The notes: generated by a model from the sequence alone, not told the origin. 32,479 bases of DNA from Halovivax sp. (GCA_007119345.1 SKPV01000037.1:1-32479), one strand, 5' to 3'. Shown: positions 22,981-31,750, numbered from the stretch's first letter. Made by a program: numbers and translations.

Positions 22981-23909
22981 TCGATCTCACCCCACGTGCC
23001 GAACAGCCCTTCGGGTTTCAGCAGCAGGATGATCAGCATCACCGCGAACGGCGCGGCGAGCTCGATCGGCGGGTACTGCCAGGTCGCCCACCGACTGATG
23101 ACGCCGACGAGCAGCGCACCGACGAAGGCGCCCTTGAGGCTCCCGAGCCCGCCGATGACGATGACGACGAACGACAGCACCAGCGGATCGAGCCCCATCT
23201 CGAGGAACGCGGTGCCGGGACCGATGCTGACCATCGCGCCGCCGAAGCCGGCGAAGAACGCGCCCATCGCGAAGACGAGGGTGAACGTCCGGTCGGTACT
23301 CACGCCGATGGCCGTCGCCATGTCCCGATTGATCGCGGTCGCGCGGACGATCCGCCCGGTCTTCGACCGGTCGAAGAACCAGAGGAGCCAGAGGAACACC
23401 GCCAGCCCGACGAGCATCACGAGGACGTTGTAACTCGGGTAGCCGAACCCGAGCAATTCGGTCGTCGGAATCCGGTTGAGACTGCTGTAGACGCCCGGGT
23501 CGACCGGCGTCGCCCCCCAGCCGAATTTCATCACGTCCACGAAGATCAACAGTAACGCGTAGGTCAACAACAGCTGATACACCTCGTGGCGGTCGTATAT
23601 CGGTCTGACGAACACGGCTTCGACGGCGGCGCCCAGCGGGAGCAAGATCGCCGCGGCTGCGAGCGCCCCGACCAGGACGACCACGCCGAAGATCAGCGCC
23701 GTCACCGGGTCCGTCGGACTAGCGACGAAGCCGGTGAGGTAGCCGAGGATGCTGAAGGTGACGAACGCGCCGAGCGCGTAGAGCTCCCCGTGGGCCAGGT
23801 TCAGGATGCCGAGCACGCCGAAGATGATCGTCAGCCCAGCCGCGATCATGAACAGGATGAATCCGTAGTAGAGCCCGTTGAGCGTGTGCGTGAGGAAGTC
23901 TGCCAGCAT
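22977..23909 (-). CDS. livH: Branched-chain amino acid type ABC importer, permease LivH
   Basis: A 310-residue permease with about eight hydrophobic segments. It opens with TLNGLYYGFILFMIAAGLTIIFGV and NLAHGELYALGAFV, typical of LivH, and carries the coupling segment GRIVRATAINRDMATAIGV. I choose ATG 23909: a GAGGTGA Shine-Dalgarno lies 9 nt upstream, whereas the GTG three codons earlier would abut it. It follows the binding-protein gene by 85 bp in the same operon. Confidence 0.92.
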   Translation of the reverse strand: MLADFLTHTLNGLYYGFILFMIAAGLTIIFGVLGILNLAHGELYALGAFVTFSILGYLTGFVASPTDPVTALIFGVVVLVGALAAAAILLPLGAAVEAVFVRPIYDRHEVYQLLLTYALLLIFVDVMKFGWGATPVDPGVYSSLNRIPTTELLGFGYPSYNVLVMLVGLAVFLWLLWFFDRSKTGRIVRATAINRDMATAIGVSTDRTFTLVFAMGAFFAGFGGAMVSIGPGTAFLEMGLDPLVLSFVVIVIGGLGSLKGAFVGALLVGVISRWATWQYPPIELAAPFAVMLIILLLKPEGLFGTWGEIE

Positions 23910-23994
23910 CGATCTCACTCACCTCTCGGTGAACCGTCGGATTTCGTCGACTCGAACGTGTAGGTCATTGGAGTCAAAGAATCTGCACCCCGGG

Positions 23995-25332
23995 CTACCA
24001 CTCGCCGATCCAGTCCCGGGAGGTCTGCCCTGGCGGCGGCGACACGTTCTTCGGGTCGTAGACGTTGACCTCCTCGATGATCGCGGCGTCGAGGTCGTCG
24101 GACCACTCCAGCGAGCCGAAGTGGGCGTTCGAGTAGCCCTGATGGTCCGACCCGATGGTGTGGTAGCCGGCCGGCGTGTAGAAGCCGTGGTTGACGAGCA
24201 TCTCCGCGAGCGTCTCCTGCTCGGGCCAGCCGCCGAGGACTCTGACGGCCTTCTCCGCGGCCGTCGCCCACGCCGCGACGGCGCCGTATCCGCTCATGAA
24301 GTGTGCGGTAGGGACGACGCCGTACTCGTCCTGGACTTCCTCGAAGAGATCTGCTCCCGGACTCCACCGGTCGGTGCTGGGCTGGTCCCAGTAGAAGTTA
24401 CGCGAGCCCGTGCGGATCGGTCCGTCGGTGAGGTCCTCGCTGAGGTCGTTCGCGGAGCCGTAGAGGACGGGGCCGACGACGAGTTCGACGTTGTCGAACA
24501 TGTCGGCACCGTGGGCCTGTTCGAGAAGGAGCGTCGCGTCTCCGCCCCAGCAACTCGTGAACAGGACGTCCGGCTCCTCGCTGTTGACCTCGGCGATGTG
24601 CGTCGACATGTCGTCGGTCCCGAGGTCGGGGAACCCTTCGTAGACCTCCTCCGCACCCGTCAGCTGTTCGATGGCGGCCGCGAAGAGCTCTTGTTCGTCG
24701 AAACCGAACGCGTAGCCCGGATTGATCCCCGCGTACGAGTCGATCTCGTCCTCGCCGAGAACCTCGACCGCTTCGACGGCAGCGGCCAGCGCCTCCATCA
24801 CGTCGTGGTTCTGGAACCGGAAGGAGTACGTGTTGTCCTCGGGCGTGAAGTCCTCCTCGTAGAGCGTCGTCACCGTCCCGTCGGTGGCCACGTTGATGAC
24901 GCCCTGGTCGTTGATCTCCGGGACCATCGCCTCGTGATTGCCGCTCGAGATCGGCCCGAAGGTGACGTCCTTCCCGTCGTCGACGAACTGCTGGTAATTC
25001 TCCAGTGCCTCCTCGCCCTCCTCGATGACTTCGAGTTCGATGTCGCGACCGGCGACGCCGCCGTTGTCGTTGATGCGCCGAACCGCCGTCTCGGCGCCGT
25101 ACTCGGCTTGCACGCCGAGCACCGCCGGAGCTCCCTCCAGAAACGTCTGCAGCCCGGCCTCGATCGGCTCGTCGGGGACGTCCGCATCCTCGATCGGATC
25201 GTCGTCGTCCTCGAGGAGGTCCGAACAGCCGGCGAGCGCGACGGCGATCGCCGAGCCCCCGAGCAGTTTTAGCGCGTCTCTACGGTCGATCCCGCCGTCA
25301 TTGGGGTCGTCCGTGGCTGGTACTTCCGTCAT
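23995..25332 (-). CDS. Tat-exported lipoprotein, branched-chain amino acid type substrate-binding protein
   Basis: A 445-residue periplasmic-binding-protein type receptor (LivK family, type I fold), first gene of the importer operon. The N-terminus carries a Tat signal (Arg17-Arg18 in DRRDALKLLGG), a hydrophobic stretch and the lipobox LAGC with Cys36, so it should be anchored outside the membrane. An acidic linker (EDDDD) leads to the binding domain, in which GYAFGFDEQELFAAAIEQL and EPDVLFTSCWGGDA resemble LivK-type proteins. The substrate may be branched-chain amino acids, but urea/amide or aromatic-acid relatives share this architecture. ATG 25332 is preferred to upstream starts because it places the Tat motif near the N-terminus. 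Confidence 0.92.
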   Translation of the reverse strand: MTEVPATDDPNDGGIDRRDALKLLGGSAIAVALAGCSDLLEDDDDPIEDADVPDEPIEAGLQTFLEGAPAVLGVQAEYGAETAVRRINDNGGVAGRDIELEVIEEGEEALENYQQFVDDGKDVTFGPISSGNHEAMVPEINDQGVINVATDGTVTTLYEEDFTPEDNTYSFRFQNHDVMEALAAAVEAVEVLGEDEIDSYAGINPGYAFGFDEQELFAAAIEQLTGAEEVYEGFPDLGTDDMSTHIAEVNSEEPDVLFTSCWGGDATLLLEQAHGADMFDNVELVVGPVLYGSANDLSEDLTDGPIRTGSRNFYWDQPSTDRWSPGADLFEEVQDEYGVVPTAHFMSGYGAVAAWATAAEKAVRVLGGWPEQETLAEMLVNHGFYTPAGYHTIGSDHQGYSNAHFGSLEWSDDLDAAIIEEVNVYDPKNVSPPPGQTSRDWIGEW

Positions 25333-25377
25333 GACTCGTGTGCACCCTCCGCTGGCTGAAACGCCATGATACATGAT

Positions 25378-25390
25378 AGTGAATATCACT
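25378..25390. promoter_or_regulatory. Palindrome in the importer operon promoter region
   Basis: AGTGA-ATA-TCACT is a perfect inverted repeat 46 nt upstream of ATG 25332, next to ATGAT-AC-ATGAT (25366-25377). In this AT-richer patch the promoter is expected, so it is a good operator candidate. Its GTGA/TCAC half-sites recall those in front of the HTH_10 gene, though the spacing differs. Confidence 0.4.
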
Positions 25391-25456
25391 CCAAGTAGTG
25401 GGGCGTGCACATGTTAACGGTCGAGTCGACGCAGGCCCGTAACGCCGGATTACCTC

Positions 25457-25494
25457 CCGAAAACACGCGCCATGACCGAAAACACGCGCCGTGA
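25457..25494. repeat. 19-bp tandem duplication
   Basis: CCGAAAACACGCGCCATGA (25457-25475) is followed directly by a copy with one change, A to G at the CATGA (25476-25494). Confidence 0.85.
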
Positions 25495-25733
25495 CAGTCT
25501 TTCGCGGGCGTGAGTTCATCTATTACGGACCATGGACTGCCGTCGGTTCAGCTCGAACGTTCGCTCGAACGGGTACACGCCATCCGGGGAACATTCGAGA
25601 GACTTCGGTTATCTGGAGCGCGCATCGCGGGCCCTCTCGGTTCGGCGCCATCGTCCTTCGACCGGCGGCGATGACGGCGATGACGTCGTCCGCTCGCAAA
25701 TATGACTGGGAAGTTATGTTTGTCTGACGCACG

Positions 25734-25739
25734 TTTAAG
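25734..25739 (+). promoter_or_regulatory. TATA box of the coiled-coil/smc/scpA operon
   Basis: TTTAAG at 25734-25739 lies 25-30 nt before ATG 25764, the classical spacing for a leaderless haloarchaeal transcript. Confidence 0.65.
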
Positions 25740-25763
25740 TGCCAGTAACTGTCCATAGGGCAT

Positions 25764-26075
25764 ATGCCGAAAAATCGCGTCGAGAAGCTCGAGTCCACCG
25801 TAGCGGAGCTCGAGTCGACGGTCGAGGGCCTCACCGAGGAACTCGTCGAATCGAAAGAACGGATCAGAGTGCTGGAGAACGCGCTCGACACGCAGCCGCC
25901 GAGTCGCGTGCCGGATCGTCGACCCGTCGAGACGCCCCAGGCGGCGCCGGACGACGTCGAGGCGGCGACGGCCGAGGCGGCCACCGAGGTCGAAGACGAT
26001 GTCGAGGGCGCCGACGAGGGTGAAGCGGACGACGAGCCACAAGAGTCACGTACCGACGAAATCATCGTCGCGTAA
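25764..26075 (+). CDS. Small acidic coiled-coil protein preceding smc
   Basis: A 103-residue protein of unknown function. Residues about 4-45 have clear heptad periodicity (EKLESTVAELESTVEGLTEEL), followed by a Pro-rich hinge and an Asp/Glu/Ala-rich tail (residues about 60-95) ending in TDEIIVA. It resembles the small conserved proteins found next to smc in haloarchaea, from family memory only. It starts the operon with its own TATA box, and smc follows 60 bp downstream, so a role with the SMC complex is plausible but unproven. Confidence 0.8.
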   Translation: MPKNRVEKLESTVAELESTVEGLTEELVESKERIRVLENALDTQPPSRVPDRRPVETPQAAPDDVEAATAEAATEVEDDVEGADEGEADDEPQESRTDEIIVA

Positions 26076-26120
26076 CGAGTCGACGACGAATCCGCCGGAG
26101 AACGGCTCCGTCGATGACGC

Positions 26121-26131
26121 GGAGGTCCTCC
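26121..26131 (+). promoter_or_regulatory. Shine-Dalgarno of smc within a short palindrome
   Basis: GGAGGTCCTCC is a perfect 11-bp palindrome 4 nt before ATG 26136; its first half, GGAGGTC, is an 8-nt-spaced Shine-Dalgarno. Pairing of the halves is unlikely within one molecule because the loop is one base. Confidence 0.5.
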
Positions 26132-26135
26132 AGGA

Positions 26136-29100
26136 ATGCACATCAAGGCGCTGGTCCTCGACAACTTCAAGAGCTTCGGGCGAAAGACCCGGATCCCGTT
26201 CTACGAGGACTTCACCGTCGTCACCGGCCCGAACGGCTCCGGGAAGTCGAACATCATCGACGCCGTGCTCTTCGCGCTCGGGCTCGCGAGGACCAGGGGC
26301 ATCCGCGCGGAGAAGTTGACGGATCTGATCTACAATCCCGGCTACGACGACGGCGACCACCCCGGCGGCGCGCGGGAGGCCGAGGTCGAGGTCGTCCTCG
26401 ACAACGCCGATCGCACCCTCGACCGCTCGCAGGTCGCCTCGGCCGCCGGCACGGAGGACGTCGGCGACGTCGACGAGATCCGCATCCGTCGGCGGGTCAA
26501 ACAGACCGAGGACAACTACTACTCGTACTACTACCTCAACGGCCGCTCGGTCAACCTCACCGACATCAAGGACCTGCTGGCCCAGGCGGGCGTCGCCCCC
26601 GAGGGGTACAACGTCGTGATGCAGGGCGACGTCACCGAGATCATCAACATGACCCCGCACAACCGGCGGGAGATCATCGACGAGATCGCCGGCGTCGCCG
26701 AGTTCGACGCCAAGAAGGCCGACGCATTCGAGGAACTCGAGGTCGTCCAGGAGCGCATCGACGAGGCGGAACTGCGCATCGAGGAAAAGCGCGACCGACT
26801 GGACCAGCTCGAAGACGAGCGTCAGACCGCGCTCCGATACCGTCGACTCCGCCGCGAGAAGGCGGAGTACGAGGGCTACCTCAAGGCGAGCGAACTCGAG
26901 GAAAAACGCGAGGAACTCGCGGAGGTCACGGAGCGGATCACCACCCTGGAAGCCGATCTCGAGGAACTCCATCGCGAGCTCGACGAGAAGCACGGCGCCG
27001 TAGTCCGCTTGCAGGAGGACCTCGAGGATCTCAACGCGGAGATCGAGCGGAAGGGCGAGGACGAGCAGCTGCGGATCAAAAGCGAGATCGAGGAGGTCAA
27101 AGGCGAGATCTCCCGGCTCGAGGATCGCATCGAGACCTGCGAGGAACGAATCGAGGAGGCCGAGGCCGACCGTCGGGAGGCGTTCGTCCAGATCGACCGG
27201 AAGCAAGAGCGCGTCGAGGAACTCGATGGCGAGATGCGCGAGTGCAAGCTCGAGAAGGCCTCGGTGAAATCGGAGATACAGGAGCGCGAAGCGACCGTCG
27301 CCGAGCTCGAAGCGGAACTCGAGAACGTCGACACCGAGTACGACGAAGTGAAAGCCGACCTCGCCGATCGCAAGGACGCCCTCGAGGAAGCGAAGACCGC
27401 GAAGAACGACCTCCAGCGCGAGCAGGACCGCCTGCTCGACCAGGCGCGCCGGCGCTCGAACGCCATCGCGGAGGCCGAGTCCGAGATCGAGGAGACCCGG
27501 GCGCTGGTGCCCGAGCTGGACGACGAACGGGCCGAACTCGAGCGCGAACTCGAGAAGGCCGAGAAGAACCGCGAGAACATCGAAGGGGTCGTCCAGGACC
27601 TCAAGCGCGAGCGGTTCCAGCACCAGAGCGACCTCGACGACCTCGAGGACGAGCTCCAGGCCAAACAGCAGGAGTACGCGGAACTGGAGGCCAAGGCGGG
27701 CGAGAGCGGCGACTCCTCGTTCGGCCGGGCGGTGACCACGATCCTCAACGCCGGCTTCGACGGCGTTCACGGGGCGGTCGCCCAGCTGGGCAGCGTCCCC
27801 GGCGAGTACGCCGTCGCCTGCGAGACTGCCGCCGGGGGCCGGCTTGCCAACGTCGTCGTCGACGACGACGGCGTCGGTCAGCAGTGTATCGACCACCTGA
27901 AGTCCCGCAACGCGGGACGCGCGACCTTCCTCCCGATGACGGAGATGTACACCCGGAACCTGCCGTCGGCCCCGTCGGATCCGGGCGTCGTCGACTTCGC
28001 GTACAACCTGGTCGACTTCGACGCCGAGTACGCGGGGATCTTTTCGTACGTACTCGGCGACACGCTGGTCGTCGAGGACCTGGACACCGCACGCGCATAC
28101 ATGGGCGACTACCGCATGGTCACGCTCGACGGCGACCTCGTCGAGAAGAGCGGGGCGATGACCGGCGGCTCCCGCAAGGGCTCGCGATACTCGTTCTCCA
28201 CCGACGGTCGGGGCAAGTTAGAGCGCGTCGCCACCCAGATCACCGAGCTCCAGGAACAGCGCGACGAACTCCGCGAGGAGCTTCGCGGCGTCGAATCCCG
28301 GCTGGACGACGCTCGCGATCGCCAGACCGACGCGGCCGACGAGGTCCGCTCGATCGAGAACGAGATCGAGAAGATCGACGACCAGCGAGAACGCCTCGAC
28401 GGCGAGATCGCGGATCTAGAGGACGAACTCGAGGAGCTCCGCGAGGAGCGCGAGTCGGTCGACGAGGAGATGACCGAGATCTCCGGCCGGATCGAAGCGA
28501 AACAGGGTGAAATCGAGGAGATCGAGGCCGAGATCGCGGAGCTGGAGGCCGAGCTCGCCGATTCGAAGATTCCCGAGCTCACGAGCCGGATCGAGGAGAT
28601 CGAAGCGGAGATCGACGAGCGCGAGGACCGGATCGACGGCCTCGACGGACGGCTCAACGAGTTCGAACTCGAGAAGTCCTACGCGGAGGAAGCCATCGAG
28701 GATCTCCACGACGACATCGAGACCGCCCAGAACCGCAAGGCCGAATACGAAGAGCGCATCGACGCCTGCGAGGAAGAGATCGACGCCCAGGAAGAACGCC
28801 TCGAGGCGAAACGCGAGGCGGTCGCCGAACTCGAATCCGAACTCGCCGAGCTCAAAGGCGAGCGCGAGGACCTCAAAGAGGAACTCGGGGACGCCCGAGA
28901 CGCGCGCGACGAAGCCCAGAACGCGGTCGACGACGTCGAGTCGAAACTCCGGAGCGCCGAGGAGCGGGGAGAGGCTCTCGAGTGGGAGATCGACGCCCTG
29001 GAGGACGAAGTCGGCGAGTACGACCCCGAGGACGTCCCCGACCACGACACGGTCGTCGAGACGATCGATCTGCTCCAGGCCGACATGGACGCGCTCGAAC

Positions 29101-29711
29101 CGGTGAACATGCTGGCCATCGACGAGTACGACGAGGTCCGCACCGACCTGGAGGAACTCGAGGACAACAAGGCCACGCTTGAGGAGGAAGCCGCCGGCAT
29201 CCGCGAACGGATCGATCGCTACGAACGACAGAAGAAAGAGACGTTCATGGACGCCTACGAGTCCATCAACGCACACTTCACGGACATCTTCGAGCAGCTC
29301 TCGGAGGGCACCGGCTCGCTGCACCTCGAGGACGAGGACGATCCCTTCGAGGGCGGGCTGACGATGAAGGCTCAGCCGGGCGACAAGCCGATCCAGCGCC
29401 TCGACGCGATGTCCGGGGGGGAGAAGTCCCTGACCGCGCTGGCGTTCATCTTCGCGATCCAGCGTCACAACCCCGCGCCGTTCTACGCGCTGGACGAGGT
29501 CGACGCCTTCCTCGACGCGGTCAACGCCGAACGCGTCGGACGGATGGTCGACGAACTGGCCGGCCAGGCCCAGTTCGTCGTCGTCTCCCACCGCCAGGCC
29601 ATGCTCGACCGCTCCGAGCGCGCGATCGGGGTGACGATGCAACAGGACAACGTGAGCGCGGTGACGGGGATCGACCTCAGCGGTGGTGAGGAGGTGCCGG
29701 CTGGTGACTAG
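26136..29711 (+). CDS. smc: Chromosome segregation/condensation protein SMC
   Basis: A full-length 1,191-residue SMC ATPase that forms ring-shaped dimers and organises chromosomes. The N-terminal head has Walker A GPNGSGKS at residues 31-38. Long coiled coils occupy about 170-510 and 690-1030, separated by the hinge (about 520-680; GFDGVHGAVAQLG and GAMTGGSRKG are hinge-typical). The C-terminal head has the ABC signature LDAMSGGEKSLTALAF near residue 1090 and Walker B FYALDEVDAFLD near 1115. The start is ATG 26136 with a Shine-Dalgarno. The stop overlaps the scpA start by 8 bp, consistent with co-production of the kleisin. Confidence 0.98.
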   Translation: MHIKALVLDNFKSFGRKTRIPFYEDFTVVTGPNGSGKSNIIDAVLFALGLARTRGIRAEKLTDLIYNPGYDDGDHPGGAREAEVEVVLDNADRTLDRSQVASAAGTEDVGDVDEIRIRRRVKQTEDNYYSYYYLNGRSVNLTDIKDLLAQAGVAPEGYNVVMQGDVTEIINMTPHNRREIIDEIAGVAEFDAKKADAFEELEVVQERIDEAELRIEEKRDRLDQLEDERQTALRYRRLRREKAEYEGYLKASELEEKREELAEVTERITTLEADLEELHRELDEKHGAVVRLQEDLEDLNAEIERKGEDEQLRIKSEIEEVKGEISRLEDRIETCEERIEEAEADRREAFVQIDRKQERVEELDGEMRECKLEKASVKSEIQEREATVAELEAELENVDTEYDEVKADLADRKDALEEAKTAKNDLQREQDRLLDQARRRSNAIAEAESEIEETRALVPELDDERAELERELEKAEKNRENIEGVVQDLKRERFQHQSDLDDLEDELQAKQQEYAELEAKAGESGDSSFGRAVTTILNAGFDGVHGAVAQLGSVPGEYAVACETAAGGRLANVVVDDDGVGQQCIDHLKSRNAGRATFLPMTEMYTRNLPSAPSDPGVVDFAYNLVDFDAEYAGIFSYVLGDTLVVEDLDTARAYMGDYRMVTLDGDLVEKSGAMTGGSRKGSRYSFSTDGRGKLERVATQITELQEQRDELREELRGVESRLDDARDRQTDAADEVRSIENEIEKIDDQRERLDGEIADLEDELEELREERESVDEEMTEISGRIEAKQGEIEEIEAEIAELEAELADSKIPELTSRIEEIEAEIDEREDRIDGLDGRLNEFELEKSYAEEAIEDLHDDIETAQNRKAEYEERIDACEEEIDAQEERLEAKREAVAELESELAELKGEREDLKEELGDARDARDEAQNAVDDVESKLRSAEERGEALEWEIDALEDEVGEYDPEDVPDHDTVVETIDLLQADMDALEPVNMLAIDEYDEVRTDLEELEDNKATLEEEAAGIRERIDRYERQKKETFMDAYESINAHFTDIFEQLSEGTGSLHLEDEDDPFEGGLTMKAQPGDKPIQRLDAMSGGEKSLTALAFIFAIQRHNPAPFYALDEVDAFLDAVNAERVGRMVDELAGQAQFVVVSHRQAMLDRSERAIGVTMQQDNVSAVTGIDLSGGEEVPAGD

Positions 29712-30912
29712 CGAGGATTCCGAGGAGCCGAAGGCGACGACGGAATCCTCGGGAATCGCGAGCGGGGAGGAGCGTAGCGACGACCCGCGAGACGCGGCTG
29801 AACCGGAGGCGACGACTGCATCCTCGGAACCACCGGACGGCGATTCCGATGCGCCCTCAGAACCCGAATCCGGGGACGACATCCCACTGAACATCGTCGG
29901 TCACGAGGAGCGCGACCCGCCCGGCGGACCCGACGCAGCCGCGTTCGACTTCGACGACGGAGGGGGCGAGGAGTCGTCGACTGTCGGCGAGGAAACGAGT
30001 GCGGGTACGGGAGCGACCGGCGAGTCCGAGTCGACCGACGACGCGGCGGATCTCGTCGGGGCCGACGCGGCGGACCTCGTCGACGCCGACGCGGCCGGCG
30101 ATTCCGCGGACGACGAGGACGTCCAGCCGGTCGAACTCCTCGTCCAGCTCGCGAAGAACGGCGAGATCGACCCGTGGGACATCGACATCGTCCACGTGAC
30201 GGACAAATTCCTCGCGGCGCTCGACGAGGCGGACCTCCGCACGTCGGGTCGGGCGTTGTTCTACGCGAGCGTGTTGCTTCGGATGAAGAGCGACGTGCTG
30301 TTCAGTTCGGACGAACCCGACGAGGAGGAGCTACCGCCCTGGGAGGCGCCGTTCTCGGGGGAGGGGGCGCCGGCGGACGGAGACGGTGCGCCGGGGTTCG
30401 ATCCGGTCGAGCGCCTCGAAGCGGAGATGGAGCGACGCCTCGATCGCAAGCACGCCCGGGGCAAGCCGGAGACGCTCGACGAACTGGTCCGCGAGCTCAG
30501 GGAGGCCGAGCGAGGCTCGTGGTGGAAGCGCTCGCGGAGCTACGACACCTCGGGTTCGCCGCGCGGGTTCAACCGCGGGGTCCAGGAGCTCAGCTACCAC
30601 TCGGGGGACGCCTACCGGGGCGTCGACGAACCGACGGCCGACGACGTCACCCACACCCAACACGCCGAGGACATCGAGGACGTCATCGCGGAGGTCGAAG
30701 ACGCGCTCGAACCCCACTACGAGGCCGGTCGCGAGGAGGTGCTGTTCGCCGAGATCGAAGGCGCCGGCGGCTCGCGGGTGATGACCTACCTCGCGCTGCT
30801 CTTTCTGGCTCACCGCGGGCGCGTCCGGCTCGAACAGGACGAGCTGTTCGGCGACCTCTGGATCCAGCAGGTGACGGTCGAGGCCGAGCCCAGCGAGGCG
30901 CTGGCGGACTGA
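29704..30912 (+). CDS. scpA: Segregation and condensation protein A (kleisin)
   Basis: A 402-residue ScpA. The kleisin domain begins near residue 139 (PVELLVQLAKNGEIDPWDIDI) and runs to the C-terminal winged helix (VMTYLALLFLAHRGRVRLEQ). ScpA bridges the SMC heads. I choose GTG 29704, which overlaps the smc stop (GTGACTAG) and has GGAGGTG 8 nt upstream; a GTG at 29683 would place the start before that Shine-Dalgarno. Unusual is the 138-residue N-terminal extension, acidic and Ser/Thr/Pro-rich, with an internal repeat (EPKATTESS / EPEATTASS). No scpB follows in this window; the next gene is convergent. Confidence 0.93.
   Translation: MTSEDSEEPKATTESSGIASGEERSDDPRDAAEPEATTASSEPPDGDSDAPSEPESGDDIPLNIVGHEERDPPGGPDAAAFDFDDGGGEESSTVGEETSAGTGATGESESTDDAADLVGADAADLVDADAAGDSADDEDVQPVELLVQLAKNGEIDPWDIDIVHVTDKFLAALDEADLRTSGRALFYASVLLRMKSDVLFSSDEPDEEELPPWEAPFSGEGAPADGDGAPGFDPVERLEAEMERRLDRKHARGKPETLDELVRELREAERGSWWKRSRSYDTSGSPRGFNRGVQELSYHSGDAYRGVDEPTADDVTHTQHAEDIEDVIAEVEDALEPHYEAGREEVLFAEIEGAGGSRVMTYLALLFLAHRGRVRLEQDELFGDLWIQQVTVEAEPSEALAD
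29725..29827 (+). repeat. Imperfect 28-bp direct repeat inside scpA, 75-bp period
   Basis: 29725-29752 and 29800-29827 match at 24 of 28 positions and encode EPKATTESS and EPEATTASS. The 75-bp period keeps the frame. Between them lies GAGGAGCGTAGCGACGACC, which resembles short repeats frequent between haloarchaeal genes. Confidence 0.7.
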
Positions 30913-30925
30913 ACGGGGTCGGTCG

Positions 30926-31621
30926 TCACTCGACGAGTCGCCACTCGTCCGGTCCCGCGGAATCGATCGCACCGCGCCGTTCCATCTCCGTGAGGACCTC
31001 TGGCAGGCGGTTCGGCTGGGCGATCTCCATCTCGATGCGCTGGACGTCGTGGTAGGCCGCGAGGAGGTGGCGGATCTCGTCGGCCGTGAACGTCGTCCCG
31101 TCCGCCTTCGCCATCACGCCCGAGATCAGGTCGACCATGTCCTCGATGAAGTTCCAGGGATAGACGATCCAGGTCCACTCCTCCAGGCGTTCGCCGACGT
31201 AATCGGGCTCGAACTCGCTGGTCCCGAGCAACTGGAGCGTGGCGGTGCGGACCTCGTCGGCGTCCCGGTCGGTGACGTACTCGAACGCGTGGCTGATCGA
31301 GCCGCCGGTGTCGGCGATGTCGTCGATGATCAGCACGTCCTTGCCCGCGACGCTGCCCTCCGGCATCGGGTAGCGGACCGTCGGCTCGCCCGACTTCTGT
31401 GCCGTGCCGACGTAGTGTTCCATCTTCAGGCTCGTCAGGTCGTCGAGTCCGAGGAAGTCACAGCAACACCGGCCCGCGAACCAGCCGCCCCTGGCGAGGG
31501 CGACGATCACGTCGGGCTCGAAGGCGTCCGCCCGGACCCGGTCGCTGACGTCGTGACAGAGCCCGTAGATGTACTCCCAGTTGGTGATGGTGCAGTCGAA
31601 CTCGTCCGGTAGATCGGCCAT
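30926..31621 (-). CDS. Phosphoribosyltransferase family protein
   Basis: A 231-residue type I PRTase. The PRPP-binding motif VLIIDDIADTGGS is at residues 96-108 and PDVIVALARGGWFAGR (36-51) forms the upstream loop. It resembles the xanthine/hypoxanthine/guanine salvage group; the CCCDFLG stretch is odd but outside the motif. The 231-residue length exceeds simple HGPRTases (about 180), and residues about 180-231 look like a small helical domain (EIRHLLAAYHDVQ, LTEMERRGAI). Substrate unknown. ATG 31621 is chosen; the frame extends further upstream but would run into the divergent gene. It converges with scpA with 13 bp between stops. Confidence 0.88.
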   Translation of the reverse strand: MADLPDEFDCTITNWEYIYGLCHDVSDRVRADAFEPDVIVALARGGWFAGRCCCDFLGLDDLTSLKMEHYVGTAQKSGEPTVRYPMPEGSVAGKDVLIIDDIADTGGSISHAFEYVTDRDADEVRTATLQLLGTSEFEPDYVGERLEEWTWIVYPWNFIEDMVDLISGVMAKADGTTFTADEIRHLLAAYHDVQRIEMEIAQPNRLPEVLTEMERRGAIDSAGPDEWRLVE

Positions 31622-31654
31622 CGTGCTCTCAGGGGGTCCCACGCAACACCGCCG

Positions 31655-31663
31655 GTTAAGTGG
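31655..31663 (-). promoter_or_regulatory. TATA-like box of the phosphoribosyltransferase gene
   Basis: CCACTTAAC on the minus strand, about 34-42 nt before ATG 31621, implying a leader of about 8-10 nt. Confidence 0.45.
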
Positions 31664-31722
31664 TGCGTTCCGCGGACGGTTCCGCGGGAACGATGCTCCG
31701 GCCGCCCGAACGGCGACGACTC

Positions 31723-31727
31723 TATAT
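31723..31727 (+). promoter_or_regulatory. TATA box of the VOC gene
   Basis: CTCTATATCGC, with TATAT at 31723-31727, lies 24-28 nt before ATG 31751; leaderless transcript inferred. Confidence 0.6.
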
Positions 31728-31750
31728 CGCTCCCCGGAATACCACGCGGC

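Larger units (their letters stand above)
25333..25763. other. Gene-free divergent region between the importer operon and the smc operon
   Basis: This 431-bp region contains the leader of the importer operon, a palindrome at 25378-25390, a 19-bp tandem duplication at 25457-25494, short direct repeats GCTCGAACG around 25552-25572, and the promoter of the coiled-coil gene near 25734. Open frames on both strands here are short and lack protein-like composition; I see no gene. Confidence 0.6.

Noticed and set aside
25333..25410. Upstream starts for the binding protein (26 more residues)
   Set aside because: They would bury the Tat motif away from the N-terminus and place coding sequence over the promoter region.
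26046..27896. A long minus-strand open frame opposite smc
   Set aside because: Leu-rich antisense reading of the smc coiled coil; no domain or start signal.
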